From: Nocardia sp. CDC159
GTDB taxonomy: Bacteria > Actinomycetota > Actinomycetes > Mycobacteriales > Mycobacteriaceae
Assembly (NCBI RefSeq): GCF_023740735.1
Contig: NZ_JAMRXH010000002.1
Coordinates: forward strand, 62,001 to 126,000
DNA: 64,000 nt
Direction: 5' to 3'
The position numbers and the translations under genes are program-made. Positions 44,400-51,934 of this stretch are shown here, piece by piece. Each line of letters starts with the position of its first letter. Position 1 is the stretch's first letter. The notes beneath the pieces were generated by a model, which worked only from the letters and a program-made list of their open reading frames with translations, searched no databases and was not told the DNA's origin.

Positions 44400-45692
44400 T
44401 CAGAGCAGTTCGACATGCGGGTGTCCGGGCAGCCGCCGTCGGCAGTCCAGGACGTAGGACGCGTGGTCGACGACGAGGTCGTAGTCCACGTAGTCGTGGT
44501 CGGTAAGGATCACGACCGCGTCGGCGGCCTGCAGATCCCCGGCCGTCGGTTCGGACCGGACCAGCCCGGACAGCTCGGGCTTGTCCGCGATCAGCGCGTC
44601 GGCGTAGTGCACCTCCGCGCCGGTCGCGACCAGGCGGCGGCAGACCTCGAGCGCGGGTGAACAGCGCGCATCGGAGACATTCGGCTTGTAGGCCAGGCCG
44701 ATGGCCAGGACCCGCGCGCCCGGCAGCGCCTTGTCGCGCCGCCGCAATCCCCGTTCCAGCCTGCTCACCACATAGCCGGGCATCTCGCTGTTGATGTCGT
44801 CGGCCAGTTCGACCATCCGGAACGGCCGCCCGGTCTCCTGGGCCACCTTCCAATACAGGTAGACCGGATCGATCGGCAGGCAGTGCCCGCCCACGCCCGG
44901 ACCGGGCAGGAACTTCATGAAGCCGAACGGTTTGGTGCCCGCGACCTCGAGCGCCTGCCAGACATCGATCCCGAGCCGGTCGGCGTGTATCGCGAGCTCG
45001 TTCACCAGCGCGATGTTCACCTGCCGGAAGGTGTTCTCGAAGACCTTCGCCAGCTCGGCCACCTTCGGGGTGCCCGCCGCAACGATGTCGTCGAGGAATC
45101 CGCCGTAGAAATCCCGGGTGCGCGCGAGGGATTCGGCATCGATCCCGGAGACCACCTTCGGGGTGGTCTCGATGGTCCACCGGACATTGCCCGGATCGAT
45201 GCGCTCCGGACTGAATCCGAGGGCGAAATCGGCGCCCGGCTCCAGACCCGACTCCTTGCGCAGTATGGGGGCCAGCACCTCCTCGGTGGTGCCCGGGAAG
45301 CTGGTCGACTCGAGGATCACCAGGCAGCCCGGCCGCAGCCGCCGTCCCACCTCGACGGCGGCGGTCTCGACATGACCGAGATCGGGGAGCCGCTCGTCGT
45401 TCAACGGGGTGGGCACCGTGATGACCGCGATATCGAAATCGGCTAGTTCGGCCGCGTTGTCGGTGGGCCGGTAGCGGCCGGTGCCCAGCAACTGGGCCAG
45501 CCGGGTGGAGGTGACGTCCGGAATCGGCGAGAGCCCGCCCGCCAGCGTGCGCACCCGTTCCGGATCGGAGTCGTAGCCCACCACGCCGTAGCCGTTTTCG
45601 GCCGCCGCCACGGCCAGTGGCAGGCCCACGTGCCCCTGGCCGAGCACGACCACCTTCGCCCGCCTGCGCGGCGGTGTCGTGACCGCGGTCAT
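44400..45692 (-). CDS. Nucleotide-sugar dehydrogenase (UDP-ManNAc/UDP-glucose type)
   Basis: This 430-residue four-electron dehydrogenase has VVLGQGHVGLPLAVA (NAD loop), ITVPTPLN, a FENTFRQVNIALVNE helix and GPGVGGHCLPIDPVYL with catalytic Cys271. It converts a UDP-hexose or UDP-N-acetylhexosamine to the uronic acid. The GGHCLPIDP wording is closer to WecC-like N-acetylmannosamine dehydrogenases than to Ugd. Its ATG overlaps the upstream aminotransferase stop (ATGA). It strongly suggests that a nucleotide-activated amino or uronic sugar is part of the product. Confidence 0.93.
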   Translation of the reverse strand: MTAVTTPPRRRAKVVVLGQGHVGLPLAVAAAENGYGVVGYDSDPERVRTLAGGLSPIPDVTSTRLAQLLGTGRYRPTDNAAELADFDIAVITVPTPLNDERLPDLGHVETAAVEVGRRLRPGCLVILESTSFPGTTEEVLAPILRKESGLEPGADFALGFSPERIDPGNVRWTIETTPKVVSGIDAESLARTRDFYGGFLDDIVAAGTPKVAELAKVFENTFRQVNIALVNELAIHADRLGIDVWQALEVAGTKPFGFMKFLPGPGVGGHCLPIDPVYLYWKVAQETGRPFRMVELADDINSEMPGYVVSRLERGLRRRDKALPGARVLAIGLAYKPNVSDARCSPALEVCRRLVATGAEVHYADALIADKPELSGLVRSEPTAGDLQAADAVVILTDHDYVDYDLVVDHASYVLDCRRRLPGHPHVELL

Positions 45693-46798
45693 GACACGAA
45701 CTCGCAGACCGAATCGGCGATGTACTCGACCTGGGCGTCGGACAGATGCGGCCAGATCGGGATCGCCAGATTTCGATCCGACACCGATCGGGCGCGCGGC
45801 CAGCGGCCGCCAGCGGCCCACGCGGCGAAGGCGGGCTGCTCGGGCAGCGGCACCGGATAGTAGACGTGGGTGCCGATCTCGCGCTCGGTCAGCCAGGCGC
45901 GCAGATCCTGGCGGCGGTCCACCAGCAGCGAGTACACGTAGTAGCAGCGGCCGTTGCGGCCGGGCGGGGGCGCGAGGATGCCGTGCTCGGAGAGTTCGGC
46001 GAAGCGGTCGGTGTAGTAGTCGGCGATCCGCGCCCGCCGCTCCAGCCGCTCGGCGAAACCGTCGAGGCGGGCGAGCTGGAAGGCGGCGATTATCTCGTCG
46101 AAGCGCTTGTTCTGCCCGATGACGTGATGCAGGAACCGGGTCTGGCCGTCCTGGCCGTGATTGCGGTGCATGCGCACCGCCGCGGCCAGCTCCTCGTCCT
46201 CGGTGAGCACCATGCCGCCCTCGCCCGCCGTGCCCATCGCCTTCACCTGAAAGAACGAGTACACCCCGAGATCGCCCCAGCGCCCGGCCGGTACGCCGTC
46301 CAGCACCGCGCCCTGGGCCACCGCGGAATCCTCGATCAGGGCCAGCTCGTGCCGCCGCGCGATCGCCCGCAGCCGCGGCATATCGGCCATGATCGAGAAG
46401 ACGTGCGCGGCCATCACCGCCCGGGTGCGCGGGGTCACCGCCGCCTCGGCGGCATCGGGATCGATGACCATCGTCCAGGGGTCGACATCGACGAAAACCG
46501 GTGTCGCCCCGGCATTCACGACCGCGCTGGCCACCGGCTGGCAGCAGAAGGCGGGCACGATCACCTCGTCGCCGGGCCCGAGGCCCAGCGCGGCGACGCA
46601 CAGTTCCAGTCCGCCGGTGCCGCTGGAACAGGCGATGGTGTGCCGCGCACCGGTGGCCGCCGCGATCGCCGCCTCGAATTCCGCGGTCCGCTCCCCGAGA
46701 ATGAATTTCTGCGCGTCGCCGGTGCCCAGTGCGAACAGCAGTTCCAGCAGCGTCTTACGGTCCGGTTCGAAGAGATCGGGCGGAAAGAATGGAATCAT
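45689..46798 (-). CDS. DegT/DnrJ/EryC1/StrS aminotransferase, second
   Basis: This 369-residue PLP enzyme has Lys186 in YSFFQVKAMGTAGEGGM as the Schiff-base lysine, GTGGLELCVAALG for phosphate binding and an EDSAVAQGA loop. Such enzymes put an amino group on a keto-sugar or keto-cyclitol. I chose ATG 46798, which overlaps the preceding stop by one base and has GAGGGGG upstream; an earlier in-frame ATG at 46837 would intrude into the other aminotransferase. It is distinct from the first copy, so two amino groups, or two alternative substrates, are likely. Confidence 0.9.
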   Translation of the reverse strand: MIPFFPPDLFEPDRKTLLELLFALGTGDAQKFILGERTAEFEAAIAAATGARHTIACSSGTGGLELCVAALGLGPGDEVIVPAFCCQPVASAVVNAGATPVFVDVDPWTMVIDPDAAEAAVTPRTRAVMAAHVFSIMADMPRLRAIARRHELALIEDSAVAQGAVLDGVPAGRWGDLGVYSFFQVKAMGTAGEGGMVLTEDEELAAAVRMHRNHGQDGQTRFLHHVIGQNKRFDEIIAAFQLARLDGFAERLERRARIADYYTDRFAELSEHGILAPPPGRNGRCYYVYSLLVDRRQDLRAWLTEREIGTHVYYPVPLPEQPAFAAWAAGGRWPRARSVSDRNLAIPIWPHLSDAQVEYIADSVCEFVS

Positions 46799-47976
46799 CA
46801 CCGGCCCCCTCGATAGAATTCGGAAATCGCCGAGCACACCGCGTCGACATCCCGCTCGGTGAGATCGGGGTAGAACGGAAGAGCGATGGCCCGGCCCGCG
46901 GCGGCGACCGCATTCGGGAATTCGTCCGCGCTGTTTCTCGCGCCGGCGAAGCAGGGCTGTAGCGGTAAGGGCCGCGGATAATAGATTTCGGTGCCGATAC
47001 CCCGGGCGGTCAGATATTCGGCCAGTTCGTCGCGCCGCTGCGCCTCGATCAGATAGACGTAGAAAACCGGATCGGTCTTCGCGTTTCGCGGCACCACCCG
47101 CGGGGTGCGCACTACGGCGTCGATCCCGGCCAGCCGCTCGTCGTAGGCGGCCGCCAGCCGCGCGCGCCGGGCGATATCGGCGTCCAGCCGGGCCAATTTC
47201 GCCAGCAGCACCGCGGCCTGGATGTCGTCGGTCTTGCTGTTGGTGCCCGACACCCCGGACAGGTTGGAAATCCCCGCGATGTGATCGACCGTGCGGCCCA
47301 TCCGCCCGTGATGGCGCAGCATCTGCACCTCGGCGGCGACGGCCGCGTCATCGGTGATCACCATGCCGGCGTCGCCCAGCGCGCCCAGCGTCTTGGTCGG
47401 GAAGAACGACAGCACGCCGCCACGGCCGTGCCGTCCGGCGTGTTTTCCGTTCCAGCGCATGCCGATCGCCTCGGCGCTGTCCTCGAGCAGTTCGATCCCG
47501 TGCCGGCGCGCGAAGGCGACCAGTGCGTCCAGGTCGGCGAGCTGGTGGAACAGGTGCACCGGCATGACCGCGCGGGTGCGCTCGGTGATCCGCGCGGCCG
47601 CCGCGTCGAGATCCAGGGCGTAGTCACCGGTGTCGGTGATGTCGGCGAACACCGGGGTGGCGTGCACGAGCGCGACCGCGGAGGCACTGGCGAAGAAGGA
47701 GTACGCGGGCACGATGACCTCGTCGCCGGGACCGATACCCAGGGCGCGCAGCAGCAGCACCAGGGCGTCGGTGCCGCTGTTGACCGCGACCGCGAATTCG
47801 GCTCCGGTGTAATCGGCGACCGCGCGCTCCAACTGCGCGACCTGCCGTCCGTGCGAATACTTCCCGCGGTCGAAAACCGCCTCGACGTTCTGCTGAATTT
47901 CCGGCCAGGTTTCTCGAAACGATCGGGCCTGAGAAAAGAAGGGGACCGCGTGCATCTCAACGTCCGATCTGATCAT
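46798..47976 (-). CDS. DegT/DnrJ/EryC1/StrS aminotransferase, first
   Basis: This 392-residue PLP enzyme has Lys195 in LSFFPTKTLGALGDAGM, NSGTDALVLLLRA for cofactor binding and EDSAEAIGM. The SFFPTK wording is the classic nucleotide-sugar 3- or 4-aminotransferase type (WbpE/DesV-like). It is the first gene of the twelve-gene minus operon; AGAGG lies four bases before ATG 47976, and a shorter start at 47955 is possible. It is divergent from an SDR gene across 122 bases that must contain the operon promoter. Confidence 0.92.
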   Translation of the reverse strand: MIRSDVEMHAVPFFSQARSFRETWPEIQQNVEAVFDRGKYSHGRQVAQLERAVADYTGAEFAVAVNSGTDALVLLLRALGIGPGDEVIVPAYSFFASASAVALVHATPVFADITDTGDYALDLDAAAARITERTRAVMPVHLFHQLADLDALVAFARRHGIELLEDSAEAIGMRWNGKHAGRHGRGGVLSFFPTKTLGALGDAGMVITDDAAVAAEVQMLRHHGRMGRTVDHIAGISNLSGVSGTNSKTDDIQAAVLLAKLARLDADIARRARLAAAYDERLAGIDAVVRTPRVVPRNAKTDPVFYVYLIEAQRRDELAEYLTARGIGTEIYYPRPLPLQPCFAGARNSADEFPNAVAAAGRAIALPFYPDLTERDVDAVCSAISEFYRGGR

Positions 47977-48098
47977 CTGACCTCTGTTCGCCGAACTTCG
48001 ACTCGCAGTAGACGTTATGTCGCACGATGGAGGGCCTGCACTAGCAAGAACCTGTCGTTGCCTGTACCGGCCGCCGCGGCCGTGGTTGTATCGATCTC
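47977..48098. promoter_or_regulatory. Divergent promoter region of the biosynthetic operon
   Basis: These 122 bases lie between the first aminotransferase gene and the divergent SDR gene. They are the only long gap upstream of the twelve-gene operon, so its main promoter should be here. No clear -35/-10 pair or palindrome was identified. Confidence 0.45.
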
Positions 48099-48926
48099 AT
48101 GAGAGCATCGGCCGCACTGCTTCGAACTCCTACTCGCGCCGGTCGATTCACTCGCGGACATCCCATTGCTGGAATGCATATCCTGATAACCGGCGCCTCG
48201 TCGGGGATCGGCCGCGCCGCCGCGCTCGAACTGGCGGGCCGGGGCGCCCGGCTGATTCTGGTGGCCCGCCGCGAGCCGGAGTTGCGGCTGGTGCACAAGC
48301 AGATTGCGGAATTGGGCGGTGACGCCGAATACCACGCCACCGACCTGTCGCTGCCCGAACAGGTGGACGGGCTGGTCGAGCGGCTCGGCGCCGACGGCGC
48401 CCGGGTCGACGTGCTGGTCAACAATGCCGGGCGCTCGATCCGCCGCCCGGTCACCGAATCGCTGGATCGCGCCCACGACTACGAGCGCACGATGGCGATC
48501 AACTACTTCGGCGCGGTGCGGCTGACCCTGGGCCTGCTGCCCGGGATGCTCGCGCACGGCAGCGGCCATATCGTCAACATCGGCACCTGGGGCGTGGGAT
48601 TCGAGACCTCACCGTACTTTTCGGCGTATCTGAGCTCCAAGGCCGCCCTGATCGCCTTCGGCCGCTGCCTCGACGCGGAGCTGGGCGGGCGCGGAATCCA
48701 CACCACGGCGGTGAATTTCCCGTCGGTGCGGACCGCGATGCTGGCCCCCACCGCCCAGTACGCACGGATGCCCGCCCTGACCCCCGAGGAGGCGGCGAAC
48801 TGGATCGTCACGGCGATCCGCACCCGCCCGGTGCGCATCGAACCGTATGCGGTACATGCCGTTCGGTTGGTGTCGCTGTTCTCACCGCGGGCGGCGGCGC
48901 GACTGTTGCTGCGCGCCGGGATGTGA
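48099..48926 (+). CDS. Classical short-chain dehydrogenase/reductase
   Basis: This 275-residue classical SDR has TGASSGIGRAAA (cofactor loop), VNNAGRS, and the catalytic Tyr-Lys in SAYLSSKAAL. The cofactor loop is followed by basic residues (ARREPE), suggesting NADPH. An extra N-terminal stretch ending RFTRGHPIAG is seen in many actinobacterial SDRs of the 275-300-residue type, which supports ATG 48099. ATG 48174 would give a shorter protein. It faces away from the minus operon and may supply a ketoreduction for the same pathway. It converges on the LuxR gene four bases away. Confidence 0.85.
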   Translation: MRASAALLRTPTRAGRFTRGHPIAGMHILITGASSGIGRAAALELAGRGARLILVARREPELRLVHKQIAELGGDAEYHATDLSLPEQVDGLVERLGADGARVDVLVNNAGRSIRRPVTESLDRAHDYERTMAINYFGAVRLTLGLLPGMLAHGSGHIVNIGTWGVGFETSPYFSAYLSSKAALIAFGRCLDAELGGRGIHTTAVNFPSVRTAMLAPTAQYARMPALTPEEAANWIVTAIRTRPVRIEPYAVHAVRLVSLFSPRAAARLLLRAGM

Positions 48927-48930
48927 GGCG

Positions 48931-51339
48931 CTAACCCAGCCGCCGGACGTCGGAATCCGGCTCGGGCGTGAAGTCGGCCGCCGGATGCTCCAGCGCCGCC
49001 TCCCGCTGCACCACGAGCGCCACATGCAGGCGCGACGGACAGTCGAGTTTGATCATCACCTGGCGCAGATGGTTGACCACCGTCCACTCCGACAGCCCGA
49101 GGCGGCTGGCGATCATCCGGTTCGTCAGCCCCGTCGCCACCAGTTCGGCGACCTCCCGCTGCCGGGGCGTCAGCACGGCCAGCGGGGGTTCGGCGTCATC
49201 CGCGGGCTCCGGCGCCGCGCGCACCCGATCGATCACTTCCGACAACTCCATTCCTGACACGCTCCGCCGGATCTCACAGAACACCTTGTCGCCGAGGGCG
49301 TCTCGCCACGAGACGCCGTCCGGCGCGGTGCCCGGCGCGTCGAGCTGGGGTATTCCCTTGCGCCGCCGCAGATGTTCGGCCGCCAGCGACAGCAGCGCGG
49401 CGATCTCCAAATGCTCCTCGCCTGCCAGCGCATGCACCCGGGCGCAACCCTCCACGGCCCGGATCGCCTCGAGCACACACCATTCGGCGTCGGCGTGGTC
49501 GAGCACGCTCAGATACAGCTGTCGGGCCCGGCGCAGCGTGTCGCGCGAGAGTTGGCTCGCGGCAAGCTCGTTCAGCGCAGCGGCCCCGCCGCGATGGAAC
49601 TCCGGTTCGAGGGCGCGGCGGCGCGCCTCGGTCCACATGGTGTCGTCGCGGCCGGGCGGATCCGGTAGGGCGAGCAGGGCCAGCGCGATCTCGATCGAGC
49701 CGCAGCCGGGATCGAATTCGGGCCCGGCCGCCTCGCCCGCCGCCCGCAGCAGCGCCCGCGCCTCGGTGCGCCGACCGTGCCGCCGCAATGCCTCCCCCAG
49801 CAGCGCCGCGCTGCACCGCGCGGCCTCGCCATCGCCGGCCCGGCGCGAGCTCGTCTCGGCCTCGGTGAGCAGCCGCAGCGCGCGTTCGTCGCGACCGGTC
49901 CGCAGGGCCCAGCGCCCCAGCAGTTGCAGGCAGCGCCGCGTCGCGGCCGAGGACGATTCGGCCGATCGCGTGGCGAGCACATTGGCGACGACCCGCTCGG
50001 CATCGGACAGATAGCCCAGCTGAATCCACGCCTCCTCCAGCACCGCCGCCAGCCGCACCGCGCGCTCCGGGCGGCCCGCCTCGATGAAACCGCCGACCGC
50101 GGCAAGAAAGTCGCGCGCCAGCCCGGCCGCGGTCTCCGGCAGGGGCCAGCCCGGACCGTTGCGCCGGATCGAATCGCCGACGGTTTCGGCGAGTTCGGAC
50201 AGCCGATCGGCGTGATCGGCGCGAATCCGCCTGGCCCGCACCGGATCCGCGCCCAGCATGCGACGGCACCAGGCCCGCACCGGGGCGACCAGCGCATAAC
50301 TGCCCGCGCCGTGCCGATCGGCGCGGTAGTCGAGCAGGCTGTGGTGCACCAGCGCGGCCAGCGCGGTCGTGGTGGCCTCGGTATCGGCGCCGCCGAGCAG
50401 CAGTGCGGTCTCCCGGTCGAGCGCGCAGTGGCACAGCGACAGCCGCAGCAGCAGTTCCACCGCACTCCCGTCGAGGCCGCCGACCCCCCAGGCCACCGCG
50501 GCGTGCATGGAGCGGTGCCGCGGCGGGGTGTCGGCGTATCCGGCCGAGACGAGATCGCCGCCCGCCTCGACGAGCCGAAGCGTCCGCACCACACCGACTC
50601 TCGCGATGGTGGCGGCCGCCAGCTGCAGGGCCAGCGGAACGCCGTCGAGCACCTGCGCGATCTCGTCGAGCAGCAGCTGATCGGCGAGGGTGATCGCCCC
50701 GCGGTAGCGGCTGTCGATGCGATCCAGCAGCAGTCGCGACGCCGGCGCGGAGCCCGGCGGGCCGTCCTCGGTCTGGCTGCCCACGGGCAGCGGGAGCACG
50801 CAGAACACCCGCTCCGGATCGAGATTGAGCGGTACGCGGGTGGTCGCGAGGATCACCAGTTCGGGGCAGCGCTGCAGCAGCAGCGCGATATCGCGGGCGA
50901 TCCGTCCGGCCACCGGATCGCAATTGTCGAGCAGCAGGGCGCGTCGATCGGCGCCGATATCCGCCGCCACATCGGCGAGCAACGCCTCGGCATCGCGATC
51001 GGTGTCGGGCGGGCGCAGGTCGCGGCGGACCGCCGCCCGGACGAGGGCCCACGCGGCCGCCCGATCGATCGCCTCGCTCAGCTCGACCACGACGGCCGAC
51101 TCCCGAAAAGCACTGGTGCGCAGGGCCTCCCGGGCCAGCTGCGTCTTACCCACCCCGGCCGTTCCGGTCAGTGTGACCAACCGAACCCGGTGCTCGGCGA
51201 GCACGGACCCCAATTCCGCGAGCTCGGACTCCCGATACTCGACGGCGGAAAAACGATATGCCCCAGCCGATCTCTCGAAGTCCGGAGAGCGACCGGTGGG
51301 TGTAACGGTTGCCGTCCGGATATGGTTATCATGTTTCAC
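48931..51339 (-). CDS. Large LuxR-family ATPase regulator
   Basis: This 802-residue regulator has an N-terminal P-loop NTPase of the STAND type (GTAGVGKTQ, 59-67; LLLDNCD Walker B; ATTRVPL sensor), a long helical repeat middle and a C-terminal LuxR helix-turn-helix (about 735-790; LTPRQREVAELVATGLTNRMIASRLGLS split over the recognition helices). Large proteins of this plan often act as pathway-specific activators beside biosynthetic clusters. I chose GTG 51339, with a G-rich site; the frame is open to 51432 with a basic extension. It probably controls the neighbouring cluster, but this is position-based. Confidence 0.85.
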   Translation of the reverse strand: MKHDNHIRTATVTPTGRSPDFERSAGAYRFSAVEYRESELAELGSVLAEHRVRLVTLTGTAGVGKTQLAREALRTSAFRESAVVVELSEAIDRAAAWALVRAAVRRDLRPPDTDRDAEALLADVAADIGADRRALLLDNCDPVAGRIARDIALLLQRCPELVILATTRVPLNLDPERVFCVLPLPVGSQTEDGPPGSAPASRLLLDRIDSRYRGAITLADQLLLDEIAQVLDGVPLALQLAAATIARVGVVRTLRLVEAGGDLVSAGYADTPPRHRSMHAAVAWGVGGLDGSAVELLLRLSLCHCALDRETALLLGGADTEATTTALAALVHHSLLDYRADRHGAGSYALVAPVRAWCRRMLGADPVRARRIRADHADRLSELAETVGDSIRRNGPGWPLPETAAGLARDFLAAVGGFIEAGRPERAVRLAAVLEEAWIQLGYLSDAERVVANVLATRSAESSSAATRRCLQLLGRWALRTGRDERALRLLTEAETSSRRAGDGEAARCSAALLGEALRRHGRRTEARALLRAAGEAAGPEFDPGCGSIEIALALLALPDPPGRDDTMWTEARRRALEPEFHRGGAAALNELAASQLSRDTLRRARQLYLSVLDHADAEWCVLEAIRAVEGCARVHALAGEEHLEIAALLSLAAEHLRRRKGIPQLDAPGTAPDGVSWRDALGDKVFCEIRRSVSGMELSEVIDRVRAAPEPADDAEPPLAVLTPRQREVAELVATGLTNRMIASRLGLSEWTVVNHLRQVMIKLDCPSRLHVALVVQREAALEHPAADFTPEPDSDVRRLG

Positions 51340-51462
51340 AGTCCCCCCGATCCGAGTTCTCGCGGCTCGACTCGTACGGCGAACTTTCGGCGCACTGTTG
51401 CGCGCTGATCTCTGCGCGCCCCGAGCGCTCACGCAACGGATACGATAACCGGCTTTTCAACC

Positions 51463-51477
51463 TGAAACAACGTTTCA
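51463..51477. promoter_or_regulatory. Perfect 15-bp palindrome upstream of the LuxR-type regulator
   Basis: TGAAAC-AAC-GTTTCA is a perfect inverted repeat with six-base arms, 124 bases upstream of the regulator start and 32 bases past the QcrB-like fragment. A lone GTTTCA half-site recurs at 51333-51338, inside the first codons. Size and position suit an operator. Confidence 0.4.
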
Positions 51478-51508
51478 TCCACCTTTGCTCCACGCTCGCC
51501 GAAGGGAT

Positions 51509-51814
51509 TCAGCGATCGGCATTCGCGATATAGCAAATTCCTGTCATATAGCCGGTTCCGCGCGCTCGACGAGAATGATCATGGATCTGTGCGCCCTGCC
51601 CGACCTCGGTCTTCACCGAAACCTCCCCGAAGATCGAGATTTCGGGAATTCGACCGACGGGCGGTACGAGCAAAAGGATGACGAAGCCGTACAGTTCGAT
51701 CTCGCCGAGCAGGAACGACCAGTGTGTGGGAAACACCTTGTCGCTCGATCTCTTGACGAACGTCGCCGCGTGATATCGCTGATCGAACGCATTCGCGCGC
51801 GCCACCGTACTCAT
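51509..51814 (-). pseudogene. N-terminal fragment of cytochrome bc1 subunit QcrB
   Basis: The frame starts at ATG 51814 with GGAG ten bases upstream and encodes 101 residues. Residues from about 5 to 50 match the start of actinobacterial QcrB, including [27 protein letters not shown] and a FVILLL membrane stretch. Where QcrB continues with its heme-binding four-helix core, this frame turns into unrelated hydrophilic sequence and ends. A full QcrB has about 540 residues. It is either a remnant of a duplicated qcrB or a small fusion peptide with one amphipathic helix and part of a membrane helix. No neighbour is a respiratory gene. Confidence 0.72.
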
Positions 51815-51869
51815 TTGTGTACCACTCCTCTCCGCGACGCTCTGATCGACGCCCACACCGACTGAGCAC

Positions 51870-51930
51870 CGACGCCGAACGGGATCGCGAGGGCATCCTC
51901 CGGAGGCTCTCGCGATCCCGTTCGGCGTCG
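51870..51930. terminator. Long perfect stem-loop terminator
   Basis: Two 22-base arms at 51870-51891 and 51909-51930 are perfect inverted complements with a 17-base loop, and the loop itself contains the palindrome CCTCCGGAGG. It lies five bases beyond the ABC permease stop (51935). There is no T-run, as is usual for actinomycete terminators. It probably ends the UbiA-ABC transcript and isolates the QcrB-like fragment. Confidence 0.85.
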
Positions 51931-51934
51931 AGTC

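Noticed and set aside
41539-45180. One open frame of more than 1200 codons covering the acyl-CoA dehydrogenase and two upstream genes
   Set aside because: Only the last third encodes a recognisable protein. The rest is Arg/Gly/Pro-rich shadow sequence opposite in frame to the AMP ligase and dehydrogenase genes. GTG 42756 with its ribosome site is the true start.
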